From: Roseovarius sp. SCSIO 43702
GTDB lineage: Bacteria > Pseudomonadota > Alphaproteobacteria > Rhodobacterales > Rhodobacteraceae
Assembly: GCF_019599045.1 (NCBI RefSeq)
Contig: NZ_CP080623.1
Location: forward strand, 2,874,501 to 2,938,500
Reading direction: 5' to 3'
DNA length: 64,000 bases
Position numbers and translations under genes: made by a program. Below are positions 43,452 through 51,296 of this stretch, piece after piece; position 1 is the first letter of the stretch, and each line of letters opens with the position of its first letter. The notes under the pieces were generated by a model. It made no database searches. It worked only from the letters and a program-made list of their open reading frames with translations, and was not told the origin of the DNA.

Positions 43452-44042
43452 TTGGAAATAGGATTTCTTGTTCTTTTGGTTCTCGCCGTCGTCGCGCTCG
43501 TTCTCTCGAGGAGACGACGAGGAAAATTTGACGGGGCCGAGGTTGTCGGCAAAACCCCGCGCGCAACCGCGCGGCGTGTGCGCCCCTTCGACCCAAGCAA
43601 GGCCGCACCGCAACCTGCGACCGAGATCATCGAGGGACCGGCCTACGTCGTCGATGGCGATACGCTGATCATAAGAAAGACACAGATACGTCTTTTCGGC
43701 ATCGATGCACCCGAGATTGACCATCCCTATGGAAAAAAGGCGAAATGGGCCTTGGTCGCCCTTTGCAAAGGAAGATCAGTCCGCGCACGAGTGATTGAGC
43801 GGGACACCCATGGTCGCACTGTCGCGCACTGCTGGCTGGAAGATGGCAGCGATCTGTCCGCGGAAATGGTCAAGCTCGGCCTTGCTATCGACTGGCCCAA
43901 GTTCTCGGGTGGCCGCTATCGCGCGCTGGAAACTCACGACGCCCGCAAGAAGATGTGGTTGGCAGACGCCCGTCAAAAGGGACGTCTCCACGTGTGGGAA
44001 CGGTTCGAGGAGCGGAAAGCGACCGGTGCGCAGAAGCGATAA
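43452..44042 (+). CDS. Membrane-anchored thermonuclease-like protein (SNase family)
   Basis: The 196-residue protein has an N-terminal hydrophobic anchor (EIGFLVLLVLAVVALVLS), a short basic linker and a staphylococcal-nuclease domain (VVDGDTLIIRKTQIRLFGIDAPEID... with the ERDTHGRTVAHC segment). The anchor places the nuclease at the membrane, possibly on the periplasmic side. The start is apparently TTG, with AGGAAAGG upstream. It is divergent from the Anbu operon, with 186 bp between. Nuclease activity is not certain, since SNase-fold proteins include non-enzymatic members. Confidence 0.8.
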   Translation: MEIGFLVLLVLAVVALVLSRRRRGKFDGAEVVGKTPRATARRVRPFDPSKAAPQPATEIIEGPAYVVDGDTLIIRKTQIRLFGIDAPEIDHPYGKKAKWALVALCKGRSVRARVIERDTHGRTVAHCWLEDGSDLSAEMVKLGLAIDWPKFSGGRYRALETHDARKKMWLADARQKGRLHVWERFEERKATGAQKR

Positions 44043-44045
44043 ATC

Positions 44046-44984
44046 TCAGGTCACTACCCTTTTAGCGGCCTCGATCAACGAATCCACATGCGCCGCCGCA
44101 CTCCGGCCCAGCGCGTCGAGGTCATAGCCACCCTCGAGGCTCGAGACCACGCGCCCTCCGCAGACCTCCGCCGCGAGCGCGCAGATCGCCGCCGTCACCC
44201 ACTCGAAATCCGCCTCCGTCAGGTCCAGCGAGGCGAGCGGATCGGCACGATGCGCGTCGAACCCCGCCGAAACCAGCACGAGTTCCGGGCGGTGCGCGCG
44301 CACGGCGGGCAATATCTCCCGCTCCCAGACCCGGCGGAACTCGGCGCTTCCCGTCCCCGCGCGCAGCGGCACGTTCATCACCGTGCCATGCGGCCCGGTA
44401 TCATGCGCGGCCCCCGTGCCGGGGAAAAGCGGGCTCTGGTGCGACGAGGCGAAGAACACCCGCGCATCGTCCTCGAGCAGGTCCTGCGTGCCGTTCCCGT
44501 GATGCACGTCGAAATCGACCACGGCCACGCGGCTCAGCCCGTGGTGGTCGAGCGCGTGTTTCGCCGCCACCGCCACCGTCCCGAAATAGCAGAACCCCAT
44601 CGCCGTCTCGCGCTCGGCATGGTGGCCGGGCGGACGCATGGCGACGAAGGCATTCACGGCCTCGCCCGCCATCACCATGTCGACCGCGCGCACCGCGCCC
44701 CCCACGGCACGCGTCGCGGCCTCGAGCGTGCCGGGCGACATGAAGGTGTCCCCGTCGATCTGGGTCCACCCCTCGTCGGGGCCGGCCCGCCGCAGCGCCT
44801 CGAGATATCCGCGCGGATGCACCCGCAACAAGTCGTCCTCGGCCGCCAGCGGCGCGCTCACCCGCGTCACCTCGCGCCCCTCCAGCGCCTTCAGGACATG
44901 CACGATCCGCGCCACCTGTTCGGGATGGCCGTCGGGGTTGAGATGGCGCGTGGCGGCATCATGGGTGACAAGGGCCGTGGTCAT
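44046..44984 (-). CDS. Histone deacetylase family (acetylpolyamine amidohydrolase-like)
   Basis: The 312-residue zinc hydrolase has the HDAC motifs RPPGHHAERETAMGFCYF (active-site histidine pair), DFDVHHGNGTQD (zinc ligands) and SAGFDAHRADPLASL. Bacterial members deacetylate acetylpolyamines or other acetylated amines, or act on protein lysines. The start is at MTTALVTHDAATRHLNP. It converges with the nuclease gene, 3 bp apart, and is divergent from the MscS channel gene. Confidence 0.92.
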   Translation of the reverse strand: MTTALVTHDAATRHLNPDGHPEQVARIVHVLKALEGREVTRVSAPLAAEDDLLRVHPRGYLEALRRAGPDEGWTQIDGDTFMSPGTLEAATRAVGGAVRAVDMVMAGEAVNAFVAMRPPGHHAERETAMGFCYFGTVAVAAKHALDHHGLSRVAVVDFDVHHGNGTQDLLEDDARVFFASSHQSPLFPGTGAAHDTGPHGTVMNVPLRAGTGSAEFRRVWEREILPAVRAHRPELVLVSAGFDAHRADPLASLDLTEADFEWVTAAICALAAEVCGGRVVSSLEGGYDLDALGRSAAAHVDSLIEAAKRVVT

Positions 44985-45094
44985 GGCGCGCTCCTCCGCG
45001 TGGGTGTCGACCCGACGAAAACACCGCAAACCCGCGCGGTTGTCCACCATTGCGAGGCTTGCGCGCCGACACGGCCCGGTGCACTCTGACCGTC

Positions 45095-46459
45095 ATGGAA
45101 CGCGATGCCATCGACCTCACGCGCGCGGTCGACCCCGACGCGCTCAGCGAGAATGCGCAGGAAATCGCGTTCACGCTCTGGAGCGAGGTGCAGAACCTCG
45201 TCGAGGGGCTCATGCGGCCGTGGAACGCCTACCAGATCGTCATCTTCGCCGCGATCTTCCTTGCCGCCCACCTCCTGCGCCGCGTGCTGGGCCCGCGCAT
45301 CCACGCCTGGATGCGCACCCGCGAGGGATGGCCGAAATGGCGGATGCGCCTTCTGGTGATCCTCCATCGCAGGCTCAGGCTCATCTTCGTGGTGCTCATC
45401 ACCTGGCCCATCGTCTGGATCATGCGCGAGGTCACTTGGCCCAGCCGCTCCTATCTCTTGGCCATCGCCGGGAGCCTCGCGCTCGCCTGGCTGGTGATCG
45501 CGATCGTGACGCGGCTGATCGCCAACCCGTTCCTGCGCAAATGCGTGCGCTACCTCGGCTGGACATGGGTCACGCTGATGATCCTCGATCTCACCGACGA
45601 GGCGCGCGACCTGATGGACAGCGCGGCCTTCACCGTGGGCGAGACACGCTTCTCGGCCTGGATCCTGTTCCAGGGCCTGTTGATCATCGCCGCGCTCATC
45701 TTCGTCGCACGCTTCGTGTCGCGCACCACCTCGGCCCGCATCCGCCGGAACGAGGACATTTCGCCCTCGATGCAGGAACTCGTCCTCAAGGTGATGCAGA
45801 TCGTCCTCTACGGCGCCGCCTTCTTCATCGGGTTGCGCGCCGTGGGGGTGGATCTGACCGGGCTCGCGGTCCTGTCGGGCGCGATCGGCGTCGGCCTCGG
45901 CTTCGGCCTTCAGAAGGTGGTCTCGAACCTCGTCTCGGGGCTCATCATCCTTCTCGACAAGTCGATCAAGCCCGGCGACGTCATCTCCATCGGCGACACG
46001 TTCGGCTGGATCAACAGCCTCGGGGCGCGCTACGTCTCGATCACCACGCGCGACGGCAAGGAATACCTCATCCCGAACGAGGACCTGATCACCGGGCAGG
46101 TGGTCAACTGGTCCCATTCCAACGATTTCGTGCGGCTCGACATCTTCTTCGGCACCGCCTACAGCGACGACCCGCACCTGGTGCGCCGCATCGCGATCGA
46201 GGCCGCGCAGGGGGTCGGGCGTGTGCTGAACACGCAACCGCCCGTGTGTCACATCGTGGGTTTCGGCGACAGTTCGGTCGACTACATCCTGCGCTTCTGG
46301 ATCACCGATCCGACCGGCGGCCTGACCAACATCCGCGGCAACGTCTATCTGGCGCTCTGGGACGCGTTCAAGGAACACGACATCTCGATCCCCTTCCCGC
46401 AGCGCGAGGTGCGCCACCTCAACTCGGCCACCGGATCGGACGCCGCGCCCAACGCGTAG
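45095..46459 (+). CDS. Small-conductance mechanosensitive channel (MscS family)
   Basis: The 454-residue protein has several N-terminal membrane spans and the MscS core near 250-430: pore helix GLAVLSGAIGVGLGFGLQKVVSNLVSG, the beta domain around GDVISIGDTFGWINSLGARYVSI and a C-terminal domain ending before LPAAR-type variable sequence. It opens on membrane tension to release osmolytes. It is larger than E. coli MscS (286 residues) because of extra N-terminal spans. It converges with the symporter small gene, 10 bp away. Confidence 0.93.
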   Translation: MERDAIDLTRAVDPDALSENAQEIAFTLWSEVQNLVEGLMRPWNAYQIVIFAAIFLAAHLLRRVLGPRIHAWMRTREGWPKWRMRLLVILHRRLRLIFVVLITWPIVWIMREVTWPSRSYLLAIAGSLALAWLVIAIVTRLIANPFLRKCVRYLGWTWVTLMILDLTDEARDLMDSAAFTVGETRFSAWILFQGLLIIAALIFVARFVSRTTSARIRRNEDISPSMQELVLKVMQIVLYGAAFFIGLRAVGVDLTGLAVLSGAIGVGLGFGLQKVVSNLVSGLIILLDKSIKPGDVISIGDTFGWINSLGARYVSITTRDGKEYLIPNEDLITGQVVNWSHSNDFVRLDIFFGTAYSDDPHLVRRIAIEAAQGVGRVLNTQPPVCHIVGFGDSSVDYILRFWITDPTGGLTNIRGNVYLALWDAFKEHDISIPFPQREVRHLNSATGSDAAPNA

Positions 46460-46469
46460 GCCCGCCCCG

Positions 46470-46589
46470 TCAGACGAGCTTGCGGCCCTCTTTCTTCGCC
46501 TCGCGCATGTCCTTCCGGAACGTCGCGACGATGATCGCCAGGATCACGGCCGAGATGACGGGCCAGACCAGTATGTAGAATGTCAGCAT
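46470..46589 (-). CDS. Small membrane protein, putative symporter small subunit
   Basis: This 39-residue reading frame encodes one membrane span followed by a positively charged tail (begins MLTFYILVWPVISAVILAII, ends KKEGRKLV). A good AAAGGAGAG ribosome-binding site lies about 6 bases upstream of the ATG. It follows the sodium:solute symporter gene by 31 bp in the same direction. One-span proteins in this position are known next to related symporters and are annotated as putative transporter small subunits. The charge arrangement predicts a cytoplasmic C-terminus. Confidence 0.75.
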   Translation of the reverse strand: MLTFYILVWPVISAVILAIIVATFRKDMREAKKEGRKLV

Positions 46590-46620
46590 CTTGCTCTCCT
46601 TTGCCACGCCATGCGCCGGC

Positions 46621-48279
46621 TTACCCCTTGAGCGCCTCTGGCTCGGGAATGTCCTCGAAATTGTCGATCCGCTGGCTGATCAGGTCGAAATCGAACTCGC
46701 GCCGCACCACGAGGCTGAGCGCGACGCAGACGATCGTGCTGGACCCATAGGCCGTCAGCGAGGCGAGGAGCACCGGGTAATCCCGCAGGAAGCCCGCGAA
46801 ATACCAGCAGCCCGCGACCGCGCCTATGACGCCCACGAGAAGCCCCATGGTCCGCCCGAGGAAGCCGAACGCCATCAGCCCCACCACCACGCCACCGCCC
46901 ACGCCCGCGACGATCTCGAAGAAATAGGCCGTGAACCCCGTCATCGTCAGAAGCTCGAAACGGACCACGCAGAACAGCAGAAGCGCCACCGCCACGGCCC
47001 AGACGAAGGCCGCGTTGGTCACCCGGTTCCAGTAGCAACTGGCGATCACCGGGAACACGATCGCCCCCCAAAGCGCACCGACGAAGACCAGCATCACGAG
47101 GATATCGAGCGAGAAACTCGCGAAGATGAGCCCCGCGGCGGTGGCCACGATCATCGTCGCCCGCCCGAGAAGCAGCATCTTCTTCGTGTCGGGCTTCCCC
47201 TTGGCAAGGTTGCGGCCATAGACATCCGTCATCATGATCGCGCTCAGCGCCGACAAGTCCGAATCCGCCGTCGAGGAAAGCGACCCGATCACGAGGATGA
47301 AGAACAGCGCGATCATGAAGGGCGGCAGATAGCTCGACGCCATTTGCGGGATGATGTTGTTGACGTCCCCGTTCATCGGCTGCACCCCGAGGAAAAGCGC
47401 CATCATCCCCAGCATCCCCAGCCCGATCACGATCGAGCCATAGCCCAGCGTCGCCGTGATGAAGGTGGGCTTGATGAGGTCTTGGCGCACGGCGAACAGG
47501 CGCTGCGCGATGGTCTGGTTGCCGATCGCGTAGGCCAGCACCGCCACGAAGAACGGCGCCCCCTGTTCGAGGATCGCGGTGCGCGAGAAGAAATCCGCCT
47601 GCTCCGCCGTCACCTGCGCCATCCCCTCGCGCAGCGCATCGGCGCCGCCCGCGTTGAAATAGACCCACGGGATGATGATGACCGCGATGCCCATCATCGC
47701 CACCACCTGCGCGAAATCCGTCAGGATCGACGCGCGGAACCCCGACCAGAGCGTGTAGGACAGGACGCCCACGCCCGCGATCAGCACGCCGGTCTGGAAC
47801 GACAGCGGCGACAGGACCGAGACAAGCGCGCCGGCGGCGGTGAAGTTCACCATCAGGCTGATCACGCTGCCCAGGAGGTTCGAGATCGCGAGGATCATCT
47901 GGCTGCCGGAACCGTGCCGCGCGTGCATGACTTCCGCCAGCGTGTGCGCGTTCGGCGCAAGCTGGCGGAAGCGCAGGCCGAAGGGATAGATGAACAGGAT
48001 CATCAGCGCGCCCCAGAGGCCGTAGTGAAGGGGGCCCGACAGACCGTAATTGTATCCCGAGATCGCCGCGCCGTAGAAGGAAGCGGCCCAGATCCAAGTG
48101 GCGGTCATGCTCGCCGCCGAGATGCCGAAGCCCACGCGACCGCTCGACACCATGTAGCCGTCGACGTTCTCCTCCTTCTGGTTCACGAAGGTCGACATGA
48201 GGAAGGTCGCCCCATAGAACCCGACGAGAAGCAGGATCACGGTCAGCGTCGAGAACTGGAAGATTGCAGGATCGTTCAT
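46621..48279 (-). CDS. Sodium:solute symporter (SSS family)
   Basis: The 552-residue protein has about 13-14 membrane spans, with the SSS features VDGYMVSSGRVGFGISAASMTATWIWAASFYGAA near the N-terminus and SSTADSDLSALSAIMMTDVYGR in the sodium-binding region. The layout is closest to the urea/small-solute group of SSS carriers, but the substrate cannot be named. The ATG at 48279 is preceded by a long intergenic region with two direct repeats. The 39-residue small gene follows. Confidence 0.92.
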   Translation of the reverse strand: MNDPAIFQFSTLTVILLLVGFYGATFLMSTFVNQKEENVDGYMVSSGRVGFGISAASMTATWIWAASFYGAAISGYNYGLSGPLHYGLWGALMILFIYPFGLRFRQLAPNAHTLAEVMHARHGSGSQMILAISNLLGSVISLMVNFTAAGALVSVLSPLSFQTGVLIAGVGVLSYTLWSGFRASILTDFAQVVAMMGIAVIIIPWVYFNAGGADALREGMAQVTAEQADFFSRTAILEQGAPFFVAVLAYAIGNQTIAQRLFAVRQDLIKPTFITATLGYGSIVIGLGMLGMMALFLGVQPMNGDVNNIIPQMASSYLPPFMIALFFILVIGSLSSTADSDLSALSAIMMTDVYGRNLAKGKPDTKKMLLLGRATMIVATAAGLIFASFSLDILVMLVFVGALWGAIVFPVIASCYWNRVTNAAFVWAVAVALLLFCVVRFELLTMTGFTAYFFEIVAGVGGGVVVGLMAFGFLGRTMGLLVGVIGAVAGCWYFAGFLRDYPVLLASLTAYGSSTIVCVALSLVVRREFDFDLISQRIDNFEDIPEPEALKG

Positions 48280-48642
48280 GGGCTGTCCCCCGTTGGTCCC
48301 CACGTCACGGTAACGCGAATCCGCGCGCAGATCATCGTTTACGTTTGCAAGCCGGTGCCGTCTCGCGGACGGGCGCCTCTTGACCGGCACGCTACAGGTC
48401 TCCGGCGCGGAGTAAACCCATGATTGCGCCAAAATGACGCCGGTCTGCGCCAAAATCCGCATAAACCGAACCGAAACTGAACCAAAGCGGCAGGTTCTCC
48501 CGGTGGTGACTACATATCACGCATGCGCCCCAATTCGCCGATGACGGGTGCTATTCATTGAAAAGTCACCCTGACGTGGCTACCTTTGGGTCAGGCCCGG
48601 CACCGGGGCGCGATCAGGTGCGCAACCAAGGAGGACATCGTT
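48280..48642. other. Intergenic region, symporter and rsfS promoters
   Basis: This 363-bp gap between divergent genes holds two 11-bp direct repeats (48425-48456) and, near its right end, the strong AAGGAGG site for rsfS (48628-48634). The stretch 48455-48580 is comparatively AT-rich and probably contains promoters for both directions. I see no RNA gene or further reading frame with support. Confidence 0.55.
48425..48456. repeat. Two 11-bp direct repeats upstream of the symporter gene
   Basis: TGCGCCAAAAT occurs at 48425-48435 and 48446-48456. The copies start 21 bp apart, two helical turns, so a dimeric activator or response regulator could contact both on one face. They lie 146-177 bp upstream of the symporter start. 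Confidence 0.5.
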
Positions 48643-49056
48643 CTGTCCACGACGACCCACGCGGCCCTGGCCGCATCCACAGGCGCCCAGGTGCCGCCCG
48701 CGCCCGGCGCCGGAAGCGACACGCAGCTTGCGCGCATCCTCTCCTCTCTTTCCGACGACAAGGCCGAAGACATCGTTCAGGTGGACCTGCGCGGCAAGAC
48801 GGCCATCGGCGACTACATGGTCATCTGCTCGGGGCGTTCCTCGCGGCAGGTCGCCTCGATCGCCGAGAAGCTGATCGAACGGCTCAAGGCCGACCTCTCG
48901 GTGTCGGCCCGGATCGAGGGCAAGGACGCGGGCGACTGGGTGCTGATCGACACGGGCGACGTGATCGTCCACGTCTTCCGCCCCGAAGTGCGCGAGTTCT
49001 ACCAGCTCGAAAAGATGTGGCTTCCGGGCGACAAGCAACCCGCCTCCGCGTCCTGA
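48643..49056 (+). CDS. rsfS: Ribosome silencing factor RsfS, probable CTG start
   Basis: The 137-residue protein is RsfS (YbeB/Iojap): DDKAEDIVQVDLRGKTAIGDYMVICSGRSSRQVASIAEKL and GDWVLIDTGDVIVHVFRPEVREFYQLEKMW. RsfS binds ribosomal protein L14 and blocks subunit joining in starvation. No ATG, GTG or TTG lies at the expected start; CTG at 48643 is 8 bases after a perfect AAGGAGG, so I call CTG. A TTG at 48586 is the alternative, adding 19 non-conserved residues and lacking a good ribosome-binding site. rlmH follows 7 bp downstream, the usual rsfS-rlmH pair. Confidence 0.9.
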   Translation: MSTTTHAALAASTGAQVPPAPGAGSDTQLARILSSLSDDKAEDIVQVDLRGKTAIGDYMVICSGRSSRQVASIAEKLIERLKADLSVSARIEGKDAGDWVLIDTGDVIVHVFRPEVREFYQLEKMWLPGDKQPASAS

Positions 49057-49063
49057 GCGGCGG

Positions 49064-49534
49064 ATGCGGCTGCATATCTGCGCCGTGGGCCGGCTTCGCC
49101 CCGGCCCCGAGCGTGAACTTGTCGATGACTACCTGGCACGCCTCGATCGTACCGGGCGGGCCTTGGGCCTCGGTCCCGCCACCGTGATCGAGGTCGAGGA
49201 CAAGAAGGGCGGCGGCATGGCGGCCGAAGCCGCGCTTCTCGACCGCGCCATTCCCTCCGGCGCCGTGGTCGTGGCGCTCGACGAACGCGGCAAGACCCTC
49301 GCCTCCCCGACATTCGCACGAACCCTCGCCGACTGGCGCGACGCCGGGCGTGGCGATGCGGCCTTCGTGATCGGCGGCGCCGACGGGCTCGACCCCTCGC
49401 TACGCGCCCGCGCCGACCTGTCGCTCTCCTTCGGCGCGATGGTCTGGCCCCACATGCTCGTGCGCGTCATGCTCGCCGAACAGCTCTACCGCGCCGCCTC
49501 CATCCTCGCCGGCGCGCCCTATCACCGCGCCTGA
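49064..49534 (+). CDS. rlmH: 23S rRNA (pseudouridine-1915-N3)-methyltransferase
   Basis: The 156-residue SPOUT methyltransferase has the RlmH features LDERGKTLASPTFA, FVIGGADGLDPSLRARADLSLSFGAMVWPHMLVRVMLAEQLYRA and the C-terminal YHRA. It methylates pseudouridine 1915 in helix 69 of 23S rRNA in assembled ribosomes. It is coupled to rsfS, as in most bacteria. Length and ending are normal. Confidence 0.97.
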   Translation: MRLHICAVGRLRPGPERELVDDYLARLDRTGRALGLGPATVIEVEDKKGGGMAAEAALLDRAIPSGAVVVALDERGKTLASPTFARTLADWRDAGRGDAAFVIGGADGLDPSLRARADLSLSFGAMVWPHMLVRVMLAEQLYRAASILAGAPYHRA

Positions 49535-49719
49535 CTGCGGCACATGTCCCATCTCCCATTGTCGCGAGATCCGCCGATGCTCTCGGGGATCACGCGCCTG
49601 TCAGCCTCGAACCGGCCAAGCTTGCCGATGTCGTGATCATTCAGGTCACCTGCGCCTTGACTCGGATGCGGCGAACGGGTCAACCGCCCGCGCAGGGAAC
49701 GAAACGGACAGGCGCACCC

Positions 49720-50469
49720 ATGCTCGACATGCTCATCCTCGCCCTCGCGGCCTTCGGCGCGGGGGTGCTCAACACGATCGCGGGCGGGGGCACCTTCCTG
49801 ACCTTCCCGGCTCTCGTCTTCACCGGCATCCCGCCCGTCGCCGCCAACGCGACCAGCGCGATGGCCGTCTTTCCGGGCTATCTCGGCGGTGCGGTGGGAT
49901 TCCGCGCCGAACTGGCGTCGATCCCCCGCACACGGCTGATCCGCTTGGTGCTCGTTACGCTCGCGGGGGGCGCGGTGGGCTCGGGGTTGCTGCTGGTGTC
50001 GTCCAACGCGGCCTTCTCGGCCATCGTGCCGGTTCTCCTCCTCGTGGCGACGCTGGCCTTCCTCTTCGGCGATCCCATCCGCAACTGGGCCGCCGCCCGC
50101 GCCCGCAGCGTCACTCCCGAAGGCGCCGCCGGCCTCTTCGCCGTCGCGGTCTATGGCGGCTATTTCAACGGCGGACTCGGCATCGTGCTGCTGGCGCTCT
50201 TCGCGCTCTGGGGCATGACCGACATCCACCGCATGAACGGGCTGAAGAACGGGCTCAGCTTCGCGCTTTCGGCCATCTCCGTTGCGATTTTCGCGCTGGC
50301 GGGCCTCGTGGCGTGGCCGCAGGCGGTGCTGATGATGGTCGCCGCGACGCTTGGCGGCTACGCCGGTGCGCCCATCGCCCGCGCCCTGCCCCGCCGCGCG
50401 GTGCGCGCCATCGTGACCCTCGTCGGCTTCTCGATGAGCGCGGTCTTCTTCTGGCGGCTCCTCGGCTGA
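49720..50469 (+). CDS. TauE/SafE (TSUP) family permease
   Basis: The 249-residue membrane protein has about eight spans and the TSUP motifs GVLNTIAGGGTFLTFPAL and NATSAMAVFPGYLGGAVGFR near the N-terminus, repeated as YGGYFNGGLGIVLLALFALW in the second half. The family exports or imports sulfite, sulfoacetate, taurine-derived or other organosulfur anions; no neighbouring gene indicates which. The start at MLDMLILALAAFGAG is chosen because it opens the first membrane span. Confidence 0.9.
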   Translation: MLDMLILALAAFGAGVLNTIAGGGTFLTFPALVFTGIPPVAANATSAMAVFPGYLGGAVGFRAELASIPRTRLIRLVLVTLAGGAVGSGLLLVSSNAAFSAIVPVLLLVATLAFLFGDPIRNWAAARARSVTPEGAAGLFAVAVYGGYFNGGLGIVLLALFALWGMTDIHRMNGLKNGLSFALSAISVAIFALAGLVAWPQAVLMMVAATLGGYAGAPIARALPRRAVRAIVTLVGFSMSAVFFWRLLG

Positions 50470-50594
50470 CGGGCGCGCGACCTGCCCTTGCGTCACCTTG
50501 ATCCGGCGGCAGGCCCGCCATGCGCAAACGGCAGAGGTCAGGCCTTTCTTTCGCTCTTACAAGGGCTTATCTACCCCTATAAAAGGAGCAGGAC

Positions 50595-51209
50595 ATGCAG
50601 GACGTTCCCCAACATTCGATCCTCGACCAGGATCTCGCCCGCGCCGAGATCCGCCGCCTCTGGCCAAGCGACCGCCCCGAGATACTGGGCCACTTCCTTC
50701 GCCTCGACGCCGAAAACCGCCGCCTCCGCTTTGGCGCGCCGATGAGCGACGACGCGGTCGCGCGCCATGTGCGCGAGGTGATGAAGGGGCCCGCCCGCCT
50801 CTACGGCGCCTATGCCGACGGGCGCCTTCGCGCCGTGGCCGAACTCTGCCTGATCGAGACCACCACCCCCCCCACCGCCGAAGCCGCCTTCTCGGTCGAG
50901 CCCGACTATCAGAACCACGGTATCGGCGACCGCCTGCTGCAACGCGCCATCACGGCCGCCTGCGCGTGGGGCGTCACGCGCGTGCTGCTCGTCTGCCTGC
51001 GCGAGAATGACCGGATGCTCCGCCTCGCCCGCAATCATGCCGCGCGGCTCGAGATGGACGCCGACATCGTCGCCGCCTCGCTCACCACGCCGCGCCTCAC
51101 GCGCCGCGCGCGCTGGCGCGACAGGGCGTCGGATATCCTGGGCCGGATCCGCCTGGCCTTCCGCGCCGTTCCGGGCAGCATGCCGCCGCTGCCGCCCTCC
51201 TACGGCTAG
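50595..51209 (+). CDS. GNAT family N-acetyltransferase
   Basis: The 204-residue protein has a GNAT domain with the acetyl-CoA-binding loop EPDYQNHGIGDRLLQRAI near 113-130. The N-terminal part (IRRLWPSDRPEILGHFLRLDAENRRLRFG) is typical of a group of alphaproteobacterial GNAT proteins. The acceptor is unknown. AAAAGGAGCAGG lies directly upstream of the ATG. The C-terminal 40 residues are basic and then proline-rich. Confidence 0.88.
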   Translation: MQDVPQHSILDQDLARAEIRRLWPSDRPEILGHFLRLDAENRRLRFGAPMSDDAVARHVREVMKGPARLYGAYADGRLRAVAELCLIETTTPPTAEAAFSVEPDYQNHGIGDRLLQRAITAACAWGVTRVLLVCLRENDRMLRLARNHAARLEMDADIVAASLTTPRLTRRARWRDRASDILGRIRLAFRAVPGSMPPLPPSYG

Positions 51210-51296
51210 GTGCCGGGGCGGCGTTACCGATAACGCGGTTCACCCTGCCCGCGCGACGCGGTAGAACCCCCGCAAACCACGAGGCAGGAATCGCGC

